Source of the DNA: Dactylosporangium sp. AC04546
Lineage (GTDB): Bacteria; Actinomycetota; Actinomycetes; Mycobacteriales; Micromonosporaceae
Assembly (NCBI RefSeq): GCF_022095675.1
Contig: NZ_JAHYSG010000043.1
Location: forward strand, 27,544 to 91,543
Direction: 5' to 3'
DNA: 64,000 nucleotides
The position numbers and the translations under genes are program-made. Below are positions 8,500 to 17,719 of the stretch, one piece after another. Every line of letters begins with the position of its first letter. Position 1 is the stretch's first letter. The notes beneath the pieces were generated by a model. That model saw only the letters and a program-made list of their open reading frames with translations, ran no database searches and was not told the origin of the DNA.

Positions 8500-9423
8500 A
8501 TGGTCCGGATCGAGCAGGGGGTGCCGGCCGGACTGTCCGGCGAGGGGCGGCGGTGGCTCGACGGGCAGGCGCGGCGGCTGGCCGCGCTGCGGGCCGCCCT
8601 GCCGGCCGGGCTCAGCCTCGACCTCACGCCGGAGTCGCTCGTGCTCCTCGAGCCGCTCGTCGTGCGCAAGCTCGGCGGCGGTCGTGAGCGGGAGTTCCGC
8701 GACGGCGTGATCGGATACGCCGGGGAGGTCCTGCTGCGCGTCGGGGGCGGGTGGTGGGGGTACGACATGCGGCCCGTCGTCGAGTTCGACCCGGCGCTGC
8801 GGCTCGACCCCGTCGCGCCCGGCGACCTCGTCGAACTGGCCGTGCGGCGCCGGGACGGGGCCGTCTTCGAAGAGACCATCAGCGAGATCGCCGCCGTGGT
8901 CGAGCGGCTCCGGGCCTTCAACCGCGGCTGGGAGCCGACCCGCCTGGCCACCCCCGCGGACGAGATCGGCGCAGCGGACGCCGCCGGGGACCTCGCGGAG
9001 GACATCGCCGACGACCTCGCGTGGTGGCTGCGGCGGCAGGAGGTGGCGTTCCAGGAGTGGGTGGCCGGGCTGGGTGGCGGGGCGCGGGTGTGGGACCGTT
9101 CGCCGCGGTCCGTCGAGACGCTGGAGCGGATCCTGCTGGGCCAGCTGCCGGCCGGCAGCGTGCGGGCCGCCGACGACGGCAACCCGGTGGTGCAGGCCGC
9201 CGCGTGGTACGTCGGGGAGGCCATGATCCGCAACGGCGGCGGGCGGTGGGCGTTCACGCCCGGGGTGCCGCGGGCGGACGACCTCGTCACCGGGCGGCCG
9301 TACGTGGCGCCGGCGGCGGCGGGCAAGAGCGTCGCCGTCCCGGGAGTCATCGTCGCGAATCTGCTCATCCGGCAGGAGGCGGGTTATCTCGTCGCGCGGT
9401 TCCGGCGGTACCTGGACCAGTGA
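8500..9423 (+). CDS. hypothetical protein with two homologous halves
   Basis: 307 residues, no family recognised. The ATG at 8500 follows TAAGGT (8488-8493), a plausible -10 for a leaderless transcript. Two segments look like copies of one fold: IGYAGEVLLRVGGGWWGYD (~residues 73-91) and AWYVGEAMIRNGGGRWAF (~231-248), each followed by an acidic/hydrophobic strand region. Between them is a helical, acidic linker (EDIADDLAWWLRRQEVAFQEW). It is soluble and acidic. The GG-rich turn followed by W suggests a SUKH/Imm-like small fold, but that is a guess. Confidence 0.6.
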   Translation: MVRIEQGVPAGLSGEGRRWLDGQARRLAALRAALPAGLSLDLTPESLVLLEPLVVRKLGGGREREFRDGVIGYAGEVLLRVGGGWWGYDMRPVVEFDPALRLDPVAPGDLVELAVRRRDGAVFEETISEIAAVVERLRAFNRGWEPTRLATPADEIGAADAAGDLAEDIADDLAWWLRRQEVAFQEWVAGLGGGARVWDRSPRSVETLERILLGQLPAGSVRAADDGNPVVQAAAWYVGEAMIRNGGGRWAFTPGVPRADDLVTGRPYVAPAAAGKSVAVPGVIVANLLIRQEAGYLVARFRRYLDQ

Positions 9424-9511
9424 CCCCCGCGGCACGGGCGCCGGGAGGGGTGTTCTAGGCTCAGGTCGGTTCGGTGAGCGTGCTGGAGTCCGACCCATCA
9501 CGCTCCCACCA

Positions 9512-9829
9512 TCAACTCCCTGTCCCGTCCTCCAGGTCTTCGAGGACGGTCTCGAGCCGGTCCAGGTGGCGTGCCCACAGGCGGCGGTATGGGGCGAGCC
9601 ACGCGTCGATCTCCGCGAGCGGCTCCGGGCGCAGTTCGTAGTAGCGGCGCTGCGCGTCCTGCCGCACGGCGACCAGCCCGGCCTCCCGCAGCACCCGCAG
9701 GTGCTTCGAGGTGCCGGGCTGGGTCAGGCCGAGCCGCTCGGTGAGCGTGCCGACGGGCTGCGGCCCGTCCAGCAGCGCGTCGAGGATGCGGCGGCGGGTG
9801 GGCTCGGCGAGCACGTCGAACGGAGGCAC
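9512..9829 (-). CDS. ArsR-family transcriptional regulator
   Basis: About 105 residues from GTG 9829 (VPPFDVLAEPTRRRILDALL). ATG 9859 would overlap the helicase 3' end by 20 nt. The winged HTH is clear: TLTERLGLTQPGTSKHLRVLREAGLV (recognition helix) and VRQDAQRRYYELRPEPL (wing). No CxC metal motif is seen, so this is the PenP/SdpR-like ArsR subgroup that often controls an adjacent SRPBCC or membrane gene. It follows the HelD-like gene by 10 nt and may share its transcript. Confidence 0.85.
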   Translation of the reverse strand: MPPFDVLAEPTRRRILDALLDGPQPVGTLTERLGLTQPGTSKHLRVLREAGLVAVRQDAQRRYYELRPEPLAEIDAWLAPYRRLWARHLDRLETVLEDLEDGTGS

Positions 9830-9839
9830 GCCACCAACG

Positions 9840-12188
9840 CTATATGCCCACCACGGCATACAGCGAGTCGGGCAGGGTGCCCGGGTGCAGGATGCCGAGC
9901 CGCTGGGTGGCCCGGGTGAGCGCGACGTAGAGGTCGTTCGCGCCGCGCGGTGACTCGTCGACGAGCCGCTGCGGGTCCACGACGATCACGCCGTCGAACT
10001 CCAGGCCCTTGGCCTGCTTGACGGTGAGCACCACGACCCGCGACGACAGCTCCGGCTCGTCGCCGACGGCCGCGTCCGGCACCGCCTTCAGCACGGCCGG
10101 CGCCAGCTCGGAGAACAGCCCGGTGGGCAGGATCACGCCCAGCCGGCCCTCCCCGGCCGCCTCCGCCTCGACCTCGACGGCCTCGGTCAGTGCCTCGGCC
10201 AGCCGGGCCGGCGGCACGCCGCGCACCCACGGGTCGATGCCGGACTCGCGCACCGACCGGGGCGGCTCCAGCGCCGGGTCGATGCCGGCGAGCACTCCCG
10301 CGGCGACCGCCATGATCTCGGCCGGGGTGCGGTAGTTGACGGTGAGCTCCCGCAGCCGCCAGCGGTCGCCGACGTACGGCTTCAGGGCGTCGTCCCACGA
10401 CGCGGCCCCGCCGAGGTCGCCCGTCTGGGCGACGTCGCCGACGACGGTCATCGAGCGGCTCGGGCAGCGGCGCATGAGCAGCCGCCACGCCATCGCCGAC
10501 AGCTCCTGCGCCTCGTCGACGATCACGTGGCCGAACGCCCACTTGCGGTCGGCGGCGGCCCGCTCGGCCGGCGTGAGCTTCTCCTCCTCGTCGTGCCGCT
10601 CGGCGAGCCGGTCGGCCTCCAGCAGGTCGGTGACGGACAGCAGCTCCGGGTCGTCCTCGTCCTCGACGTCGATGGACCGGGACCCGAACGCGATCTCCAG
10701 GGCGCCCTCGGCGTAGGCGATCTGCTGCTTGCGGCGGCGCTCGGCGAGGATCTCGCGGACCGTCTCGTCCTCGCCGAGCAGCTCGGCGGCCTCGTCCAGC
10801 AGCGGCACGTCGGCCGGGGTCCAGCCCTCCTTGGTCTCTCTCGCGCTGCGCTTGAGCAGCGGCGAGGCGCCCGCCGCGGCCAGGCGCTGGTCGGAGGCGA
10901 ACAGGCCGGCGACGAGCTGCTGCGGGGTGAGGATCGGCCACAGCCAGTCGAGGGCGCCGAGGACCTCGGCCTCGCCGCGCAGCTCCCGGCGGATCTCGGC
11001 CAGGTCGGCCTCGTCGAGCAGCTGCGGGTCGCCGGGCGCGTCGTCGCCGCCGAGCGGGTCGTCGGCGTACGGGTCGATGCCGATGGAGTCGGCGACGACC
11101 AGCGACAACGCGTGGATGATCTCGGTGTCGAAGGTCGGGCGGGCCAGATTGTGCAGCTTGCCGGAGCGGCGGGCCCGCTCGCCGGCGTCCTCGATCACCG
11201 CCGGCTCGAGCAGCACCGCGGCGCCGTCGAGCATGTCCAGGTGCAGGGTGAGCGGCTCGTCGGGGACCCGCTGCCGGTCGCGGACGGCGGCGGCGAGCAC
11301 CTCGACCATCTCGGCCCGGCCCTTGATCGCGGCGATCTCGGCCGGCTCGTCGCGGTGGGCGACAACGCCGGGGAAGAGGTCACCCATGGTGCCCAGCAGC
11401 ACGCCGGTCTCCGCGAGGGAGGGCAGGACCTGGGAGATGTACCGCAGGAACGTCGTGTTGGGCCCGACGATCAGCACGACCCGCGAGGAGAGCATCTGGC
11501 GGTGGGTGTACAGCAGGTACGCCGCACGGTGCAGCGCCACCGCGGTCTTGCCGGTGCCCGGGCCGCCCTGCACGACGAGGGCCCCGCCCAGGTCGGCGCG
11601 GATGACGTGATCCTGCTCGGCCTGAATGGTCTCGACGATGTCCCGCATCCGGCCGGTACGGCTGGCGTTGAGCGCGGACAGCAGCGCTGCCTCGCCGGTG
11701 ACGCCGTCGTGGACGCCGCGGCCGGTGCCGTGCGCCTCGCTGAGGTCGAGAACCTCGTCGTCGAGGCCGGTGACGGCGCGGCCTTCGGTGCGGATGTGGC
11801 GGCGCCGCCGCACCCCGTCGGGTGCGGCGGCGGTCGCAAGGTAGAACGGCCGGCTGGCGGGCGCCCGCCAGTCGATGAGCAGCGGCTCGTAGTCGTTGTC
11901 CTCGTCGAAGATGCCGATGCGGCCGATGTAGCGCCGCTCGCCCTCGCCGAAGTCGAGCCGGCCGAAGCACAGCCCGTTCTCCACCGCGCCGTACTGGGCG
12001 ATGCGGTCGCTGTACAGGGCGGTCGCGGAGTCGCGGTGGGACCGGTCGGCCGGGGTGCCTCCGGTCTGCAGCAGCGCCTTCTGCAGCTGCGCGGAGGCCT
12101 CCTCCCGGAGCGCGTCGAGGTGCGTGTAGAGCGTCGTGAGATGCCCCTGCTCCTCGGCGATGTCGGCTGTGTCGGATGAGTTTGACAA
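9840..12188 (-). CDS. HelD/HelR-like RNA polymerase-recycling ATPase (UvrD superfamily)
   Basis: 782 residues. An N-terminal coiled region (EEQGHLTTLYTHLDALREEASAQL) is followed by YIGRIGIFDEDND and LLIDWRAPASRPFY, marks of the HelD family rather than UvrD/PcrA. Walker A is GGPGTGKTAVALHR (~res 211-224), Walker B VIVDEAQELSAMAWRLL, motif III VVGDVAQTGD, motif V/VI LTVKQAKGLEFD and YVALTRATQRL. HelD proteins pry stalled RNA polymerase off DNA; streptomycete HelR also gives rifamycin tolerance. I did not find the rifamycin-associated element upstream. Confidence 0.88.
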   Translation of the reverse strand: MSNSSDTADIAEEQGHLTTLYTHLDALREEASAQLQKALLQTGGTPADRSHRDSATALYSDRIAQYGAVENGLCFGRLDFGEGERRYIGRIGIFDEDNDYEPLLIDWRAPASRPFYLATAAAPDGVRRRRHIRTEGRAVTGLDDEVLDLSEAHGTGRGVHDGVTGEAALLSALNASRTGRMRDIVETIQAEQDHVIRADLGGALVVQGGPGTGKTAVALHRAAYLLYTHRQMLSSRVVLIVGPNTTFLRYISQVLPSLAETGVLLGTMGDLFPGVVAHRDEPAEIAAIKGRAEMVEVLAAAVRDRQRVPDEPLTLHLDMLDGAAVLLEPAVIEDAGERARRSGKLHNLARPTFDTEIIHALSLVVADSIGIDPYADDPLGGDDAPGDPQLLDEADLAEIRRELRGEAEVLGALDWLWPILTPQQLVAGLFASDQRLAAAGASPLLKRSARETKEGWTPADVPLLDEAAELLGEDETVREILAERRRKQQIAYAEGALEIAFGSRSIDVEDEDDPELLSVTDLLEADRLAERHDEEEKLTPAERAAADRKWAFGHVIVDEAQELSAMAWRLLMRRCPSRSMTVVGDVAQTGDLGGAASWDDALKPYVGDRWRLRELTVNYRTPAEIMAVAAGVLAGIDPALEPPRSVRESGIDPWVRGVPPARLAEALTEAVEVEAEAAGEGRLGVILPTGLFSELAPAVLKAVPDAAVGDEPELSSRVVVLTVKQAKGLEFDGVIVVDPQRLVDESPRGANDLYVALTRATQRLGILHPGTLPDSLYAVVGI

Positions 12189-12222
12189 TCCGTCTCCAGT
12201 CGGCTAACATCTTCAACATTCA

Positions 12223-12245
12223 GGCGCCGTTGACGGCGCCTTTTC
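12223..12245 (+). terminator. intrinsic terminator-like hairpin
   Basis: GGCGCCGT-TG-ACGGCGCC (12223-12240) is a perfect 8-bp stem followed on the plus strand by TTTTCGTTTG. On the minus strand the hairpin lies just downstream of the ABC permease and just upstream of the helicase start. The T-tract favours plus-strand (antisense) termination; on the minus strand it has no T-tract and may only insulate the two units. Confidence 0.5.
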
Positions 12246-12271
12246 GTTTGTTCAGAACGCTCTACGCTACC

Positions 12272-13026
12272 TCATCGTGACAGCCTCCGGTACTGCCGGA
12301 TCGACAGCGGGAAGAACACCGCCACGAGGACGAGGGGCCACGCGACAGCCTTCCAGATCTGCCCCTCCCCCGGGTTGCCGAACAGCGCCCGGGTGGCGTC
12401 GGCCGTCGCCGAGAGCGGGTTCCAGGCGCTGAGCGCCCCCAGCCACGACGGCATGTCGGCGGGTGAGGCGAGCGCGCTGGAGAGGAACGCGATCGGCCAC
12501 ACCAGGATCTGCACCGCCATGAGCAGGTTGGGGTTGCGGCTGAGCAGCCCGAGGTACACCCCGATCCACAGCACCGCGAAGCGCAGCAGGAGCAGCAGGC
12601 CGACCGCGGCCAGGGCGCCGGCCAGGCCGTTGTGCCAGCGCCAGCCGACGGCGAGCCCGCAGCCGACCATCACCAGCAGACCGAGTGCCGAGGTGATCAG
12701 GTCGGCGAGGTTGCGGCCGAGGACCTGCCCGGCCGGGGACATCGGCAGCGACCGGAACCGGTCGGTCACCCCGCGGTTGAGGTCGGTGGCGATGGCCTGG
12801 AACGTCGACTCGACGCCGAACATCATGGTCATCGCGAACATGCCGGGCAGCAGGTACTCCCGGTAGTCACCGCCGCCCTCCACGGTCATGCCGCCGCCGA
12901 GGACGAACGCGAACATCACCACCAGCAGGACCGGGAACAGCAGGGTGATGATGAGCGCGGCGGGCTGCCGGGCGAGATGGGCGAGCTCCCGGTGCGTCAT
13001 GACCCAGCCGTCGTGCAGTGCCCATT

Positions 13027-13030
<4 letters not shown>
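12272..13030 (-). CDS. ABC transporter permease, DrrB-like (ABC-2 type)
   Basis: 252 residues with six TM helices. The N-terminus MTHRELAHLARQPAALIITLLFPVLLVVMFAFVL and the central FQAIATDLNRGVTDRFRSLPMSPAGQVLGRN (coupling region) are typical of daunorubicin-type DrrB permeases; the C-terminal segment is FLSSALASPADMPSWLGALSAWNPLSATADATR. Its ATG overlaps the ATPase stop (ATGA). With the ATPase it forms an exporter for hydrophobic drugs or lipids; substrate unknown. Confidence 0.9.
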
Positions 13031-13935
<905 letters not shown>

Positions 13936-13938
13936 GCT

Positions 13939-13949
13939 ATACAGTGTAT
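13939..13949. promoter_or_regulatory. short palindrome over the ABC transporter -10 box
   Basis: ATACA-G-TGTAT is a perfect 5-bp-arm palindrome covering the -10 region of the ABC transporter operon (minus-strand TATAGC). It is a candidate repressor site; the neighbouring MarR protein is the obvious candidate, but the sequence differs from the operator in front of the MFS gene. Confidence 0.35.
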
Positions 13950-14030
13950 GGAGTTTTTGCCGATTCGCCGAACGCCGAGGTCAGCGCGTTGCCGCAGACG
14001 GTCTGCCAGCGGATTATCTATGCTGGGACG

Positions 14031-14495
14031 ATGGCCGCCACGCTCACGCCCGACCTCTCGTACCTCCTGGACCACACCAGCCATGTGCTGCGCACCCGCA
14101 TGGCCGCCGCGCTCGCCGAGATCGGGCTGACCGCGCGCATGCACTGTGTGCTCGTCCACGCGCTCGGCGAGGAGCGCACCCAGATCCAGCTCGCCGAGAT
14201 CGGCGGCATGGACAAGACCACGATGGTGGTCACCGTCGACGCCCTGGAGAAGGCGGGGCTGGCCGAGCGCCGCCCGTCGAGCACCGACCGGCGGGCCCGG
14301 ATCATCGCCGTCACCCCGGCGGGCGCCGAGATGGCCGCCCGTAGCCAGCAGATCGCCGACTCGGTGCACGCCGCGGTCCTCGACGCGCTGCCCGACGACG
14401 AGCGGTCGGTGCTGATCAGCGCGCTGACCCGGCTGACGCAGGGGCACCTGGCCACGCCGGTCGAGGCGCAGGGCGTGCGCAGGGCCCGCCAGTAG
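14031..14495 (+). CDS. MarR-family transcriptional regulator
   Basis: 154 residues from ATG 14031; the 29 upstream codons of the open frame overlap the promoter region. TATGCT at 14019-14024 could be the -10 box. HTH: LAEIGGMDKTTMVVTVDALEKAGLAERRPSSTDRRARIIAVTPAG, the standard MarR DNA-binding helix and DRR wing. It sits between a divergent drug ABC transporter and an MFS drug pump, and the 48-nt gap before the MFS gene holds a near-ideal operator. It most likely represses the MFS pump and perhaps itself. Confidence 0.93.
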   Translation: MAATLTPDLSYLLDHTSHVLRTRMAAALAEIGLTARMHCVLVHALGEERTQIQLAEIGGMDKTTMVVTVDALEKAGLAERRPSSTDRRARIIAVTPAGAEMAARSQQIADSVHAAVLDALPDDERSVLISALTRLTQGHLATPVEAQGVRRARQ

Positions 14496-14507
14496 TCCTC
14501 TACAAGA

Positions 14508-14536
14508 TTGTTCCGTAGCAGACGATCTGCTACGGT
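14508..14536 (+). promoter_or_regulatory. promoter and MarR-type operator of the MFS pump
   Basis: A -35 TTGTTC (14508-14513), 17-bp spacer and -10 TACGGT (14531-14536) precede the MFS ATG (14544) by 7 nt. CCGTAGCAGA (14513-14522) and TCTGCTACGG (14526-14535) are perfect 10-bp arms separated by CGA, so the operator covers the whole spacer and the -10 box. Bound repressor would exclude RNA polymerase. Confidence 0.75.
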
Positions 14537-14543
14537 CGGACCC

Positions 14544-16013
14544 ATGCAGAAGAACAAGTGGCTCGCGCTCGCCGTGATCGCCGCCGGGACGCTCATGGTG
14601 ATCCTGGACGGCAGCATCGTCACCGTCGCGATGCCCGTCATGCAGGGCGACCTCGGCTTCACGCCCGAGGGCCTGACCTGGGTCGTCAACGCCTACCTCA
14701 TCGCGTTCGGCAGCCTGCTGCTGCTCGCCGGCCGCCTCGGCGACCTGCTCGGCCGCAAGCGGGTCCTGATCGCCGGCACGCTCGTGTTCGTCGCCGCGTC
14801 GGTGCTCGCCGGCCTGTCGGTCAACGCCGGGATGCTGGTCGCCGCGCGGTTCCTGCAGGGCGTCGGCGGCGCCATGTTCAGCGCGGTCAGCCTCGGCATC
14901 CTCATCACCCTGTTCCCCGCGCCGCGCGAACGGGCGACCGCGATCGGCGTCTTCTCGTTCACCGGCGCGGCCGGCGCGTCGATCGGCCAGGTGCTCGGCG
15001 GCGTGCTCACCGACCTGCTGAGCTGGCACTGGATCTTCCTCATCAACGTGCCGATCGGGCTGGCCACGCTCGCGCTCGCGGTGCCGTACCTGCCCTCGGA
15101 CCGCGGGCTGGGCCTGCGCGCCGGCGCCGACGTGCTCGGCGGGCTGCTCGTCACCGCCGGCCTGATGGCCGCCATCTACGCCGTCGTCGAGCCTTCGTAC
15201 CGCCCGCTCACCGCCGGCGCGGCGGCCGTGCTGCTGGGCGGGTTCGTCGCGCGGCAGGCCACCGCCCGCACGCCGCTCGTGCCGCTGCGGATCTTCCGGT
15301 CGCGGCAGGTCTCCGCGGCGAACGGGCTGCAGGTCCTGCTGATCGGCGCGATGTTCTCGTTCCAGATCCTGATCGCGCTGTACATGCAGCGGGTACTCGG
15401 CTACACCGCGCTCCAGACGGGCCTGGCGATGCTGCCGGCGGCGCTCGCGATCGCCGTCGTGTCGCTCGGCGTGTCGGCCCGGCTCATCGCCCGCCTCGGC
15501 GAGAAGGCCGTCCTCATCGCCGGGCTGACCATGCTCGCCGCGGCGCTGGCGTGGCTGACCCGGTTGCCCGCCGACGCGCGGTACACCAGCGACCTCCTGC
15601 CCGTCATGGTGCTCATCGCGGGTGGCGGCCTGGTCCTGCCGGCGATCACCGGCCTGGGCATGTCCGGCGCGCGCCCGGACGACGCCGGGCTCGCGTCGGG
15701 GCTGTTCAACACGACGCAGCAGCTGGGCATGGCGATCGGCGTCGCGGCCCTGTCGACGCTCGCCGCGCACCGCACGGGCACGCTGCTCGCGGCCGGCACG
15801 GCGGAGCCGTCGGCATTGACTGCCGGCTATCGCCTGGCATTCACGGTCGGCGCGGTCCTGCTGGTCGTGTCGATCGCCGGCGCGGCCCTGCTGCTGCGCT
15901 CACCGCGACGCGCGGGCGGCACTGATGACGGCGATTCCCAGCAGTACCACGGAGACACCACCGACCGTCTCACCGACCGCGTCGACGATCGGCTTGCCCA
16001 TCACACGCCATGA
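14544..16013 (+). CDS. MFS multidrug efflux transporter, DHA2 (EmrB/QacA) family
   Basis: 489 residues, about 14 TM helices. Family marks: VILDGSIVTVAMPVMQGDLGFT at TM1 (motif D1), LLLLAGRLGDLLGRKRVL (motif A), ARFLQGVGGAMFSAVSLGIL (motif B) and FTGAAGASIGQVLGGVLTD (motif C, antiporter). ATG 14544 was chosen because an operator/promoter occupies the preceding bases. The last ~38 residues (TDDGDSQQYHGDTTDRL...) are polar and overlap a small antisense gene at 15900-16073, so this tail may be non-essential read-through. Confidence 0.93.
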   Translation: MQKNKWLALAVIAAGTLMVILDGSIVTVAMPVMQGDLGFTPEGLTWVVNAYLIAFGSLLLLAGRLGDLLGRKRVLIAGTLVFVAASVLAGLSVNAGMLVAARFLQGVGGAMFSAVSLGILITLFPAPRERATAIGVFSFTGAAGASIGQVLGGVLTDLLSWHWIFLINVPIGLATLALAVPYLPSDRGLGLRAGADVLGGLLVTAGLMAAIYAVVEPSYRPLTAGAAAVLLGGFVARQATARTPLVPLRIFRSRQVSAANGLQVLLIGAMFSFQILIALYMQRVLGYTALQTGLAMLPAALAIAVVSLGVSARLIARLGEKAVLIAGLTMLAAALAWLTRLPADARYTSDLLPVMVLIAGGGLVLPAITGLGMSGARPDDAGLASGLFNTTQQLGMAIGVAALSTLAAHRTGTLLAAGTAEPSALTAGYRLAFTVGAVLLVVSIAGAALLLRSPRRAGGTDDGDSQQYHGDTTDRLTDRVDDRLAHHTP

Positions 16014-16073
16014 CACCGTGAACCAGCCTCCGGTGAGCGCGGCGATCCCCACCAGCCCGAGCCGCTCCCGCAT
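15900..16073 (-). CDS. small two-helix membrane protein, 57 aa
   Basis: Minus-strand ORF starting ATG at 16073: MRERLGLVGIAALTGGWFT, then a polar turn WRVMGKPIVDAVGE and a second helix TVGGVSVVLLGIAVISAA, ending ARASR. The pattern of basic start, hydrophobic helix, turn, helix and basic end is convincing for a small membrane protein. It overlaps the 3' end of the MFS gene by 114 nt tail to tail. Unrecognised family. Confidence 0.45.
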   Translation of the reverse strand: MRERLGLVGIAALTGGWFTVSWRVMGKPIVDAVGETVGGVSVVLLGIAVISAARASR

Positions 16074-16130
16074 GACGCCCTCCCCCCAGGTCGTTGTCCC
16101 GAATGTAACTCCGGGGGTGGAAGGGGCGCA

Positions 16131-16982
16131 TCAGGGCATTCGCCGGATGACGTCGTCCCAGAGCTCCTCGGGCAGGCTGTGCCCCATGCCGGGGTACTCG
16201 ACGTACTGCGCGCCCGGGATCGCGGCCGCCAGGTCGCGCCCGGCGCGCGGGCGGATCAGCGGGTCGTCGGCACCATGCACAACCAGCGTCGGGACAGTGA
16301 TGTCCGACAATGGCGGGAGCTTCAGGGCCCGCCCTGCGGCGAGGTGGCGCTGGGTCGTCTTCGGGTCGCGGGGGCTGCGGGCGTGGCTGAGCTCGGCGGT
16401 CTCGCGCGCCCACCGCTCCGGGAACGGGTACCCCGGCGAGGCGATCGCCCGGTAGACGGCGAGGAGGCCGGCCGCGTCCGGCTCCTTCGGCAGCTTGCGG
16501 AAGTCCTTGAAGATGCCGAATCGCAGGTACCGCAGGGTGCGCAGCACTCCGGCGTCGGCCGGCGCGCCCATGCAGCAGACGAGGCTGCGCACCCGGGCCG
16601 GATGCAGCAGGGCCATACCCTGGGCGAGCGCGGCGCCCATCGATCCCCCCATGACGTGGGCGCTGTCCCAGCCATTGGCGTCCATGACGGCCAGGCCATC
16701 GGCGATCATGTCTCTGGCGGAATAGACGGGTTTGGTACCGCCGAGCAGGGCGCGCCAGGGGCTGTCGTCGGTCGGCGAGGTGTAGTGCGTCGAGAGCCCG
16801 GTGTCACGGTTGTCGAACCGGGCGACGTGGTAGCCGGCCTCGGCGAGCCGTTCGCAGAAGCCGTCAGGCCACCAGATCATCTGGAAGTCGAGGCCCATGA
16901 TGAGCAGCAGCGGCTTCCCCGCGTCACCGAACGTCTCGTAGGCGATGCTGGCGTCGCCGTTGGCGGCGTACCTGACGGTCAT
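16131..16982 (-). CDS. alpha/beta-fold hydrolase
   Basis: 283 residues from ATG 16982 (MTVRYAANGDASIAYETFGDA). Core motifs: oxyanion-loop LLIMGLDFQM, FDNRDTGLS, the nucleophile elbow GGSMGAA (Ser ~122), the acid in VVHGADDPLIRP and the catalytic His in PGMGHSLPEELW. It resembles actinobacterial hydrolases of the DhaA/aclacinomycin methylesterase (RdmC) type. It is divergent from a TetR gene, with two identical palindromes between them, so it is probably the repressor's target. Confidence 0.9.
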   Translation of the reverse strand: MTVRYAANGDASIAYETFGDAGKPLLLIMGLDFQMIWWPDGFCERLAEAGYHVARFDNRDTGLSTHYTSPTDDSPWRALLGGTKPVYSARDMIADGLAVMDANGWDSAHVMGGSMGAALAQGMALLHPARVRSLVCCMGAPADAGVLRTLRYLRFGIFKDFRKLPKEPDAAGLLAVYRAIASPGYPFPERWARETAELSHARSPRDPKTTQRHLAAGRALKLPPLSDITVPTLVVHGADDPLIRPRAGRDLAAAIPGAQYVEYPGMGHSLPEELWDDVIRRMP

Positions 16983-17002
16983 GGCTGCCTCCCTTTTTTG
17001 CA

Positions 17003-17053
17003 ATGCGCTCGCATGGTAAACAGTGTTCGCGGTTTTTGGCAATGCGAGCGCAT
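17003..17053. promoter_or_regulatory. two ATGCGNNCGCAT operators between hydrolase and TetR genes
   Basis: ATGCGCTCGCAT (17003-17014) and ATGCGAGCGCAT (17042-17053) are the same palindrome with the central dinucleotide inverted, 39 bp apart, in the gap between the divergent hydrolase and TetR genes. Each site also carries a flanking GGCA or TGCA. This is the layout of a TetR repressor controlling both itself and the neighbour. Confidence 0.6.
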
Positions 17054-17070
17054 GGCGTACCGTCGGGTTC

Positions 17071-17664
17071 GTGCCGAAGCAGGTCGACCACGCCGAACGC
17101 CGCCGCCTCCTGGCCGAGGCCGTCTTCACGGTCATCGGCACCCGCGGCTACGAGGCGGTGAGCCTGCGCGACGTGGCCGAGCAGGCGGGCGTGTCGATGG
17201 GGGCGGTGCAGCACTACTTCCCGGCGAAGCACGACATGCTGCTGTTCGCCCTGGACCACATGCGCCAGCGGGTGGTCGCCCGCCTCCAGTCGGCGCTGGC
17301 GGCGCTGCCGGCCCCGACCCGCCGCGACCTGATCCGCGCCGCGACGGCGGCGATGCTCCCGGTCGACGCCCCGGGCCGCGAGGAGGCGTGCGTGAACATC
17401 GCGTTCTTCTCGGCCGCGACGGTGACGCCGGAGTTCGCGGACAAGCTACGGTCGGGGTACGAGCGGATCCTGACGGTCTCGGTGGCCAACTTCCGCGAGG
17501 CCGCCCAGCTCGGCGAGCTGCGCGAGGGCATCGACCCGGACCGCGAGGCCCCGGCGCTGTACTTCCTGACCCAGGGCCTGGTCGGCCCGATCCTGATCGG
17601 CCTGTACACCCCGGACGAGGCGTTGGCCCTCGTCGAGGCCCAACTGGACCGCGTCTTCCGCTAG
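17071..17664 (+). CDS. TetR-family transcriptional regulator
   Basis: 197 residues from GTG 17071 (VPKQVDHAERRRLLAEAVF). N-terminal HTH: VIGTRGYEAVSLRDVAEQAGVSMGAVQHYFPAKHDML. The C-terminal domain starts around residue 75 and ends VGPILIGLYTPDEALALVEAQLDRVF, a pattern seen in BetI/AcrR-like TetR_C_6 proteins. The divergent alpha/beta hydrolase and the twin palindromes between them point to local control. Confidence 0.9.
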   Translation: MPKQVDHAERRRLLAEAVFTVIGTRGYEAVSLRDVAEQAGVSMGAVQHYFPAKHDMLLFALDHMRQRVVARLQSALAALPAPTRRDLIRAATAAMLPVDAPGREEACVNIAFFSAATVTPEFADKLRSGYERILTVSVANFREAAQLGELREGIDPDREAPALYFLTQGLVGPILIGLYTPDEALALVEAQLDRVFR

Positions 17665-17719
17665 GCCCCGCGACGGGCGGGCCGGGCGCAAGGTCGGGGC
17701 GAACTGCGGCGTCGTGCGT

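Noticed and set aside
9476..9505. GAGCGTG...CACGCTC hairpin between the hypothetical at 8500 and the ArsR gene as a terminator.
   Set aside because: Only a 7-bp stem with a 16-nt loop and no T-tract; too weak to list as a feature.
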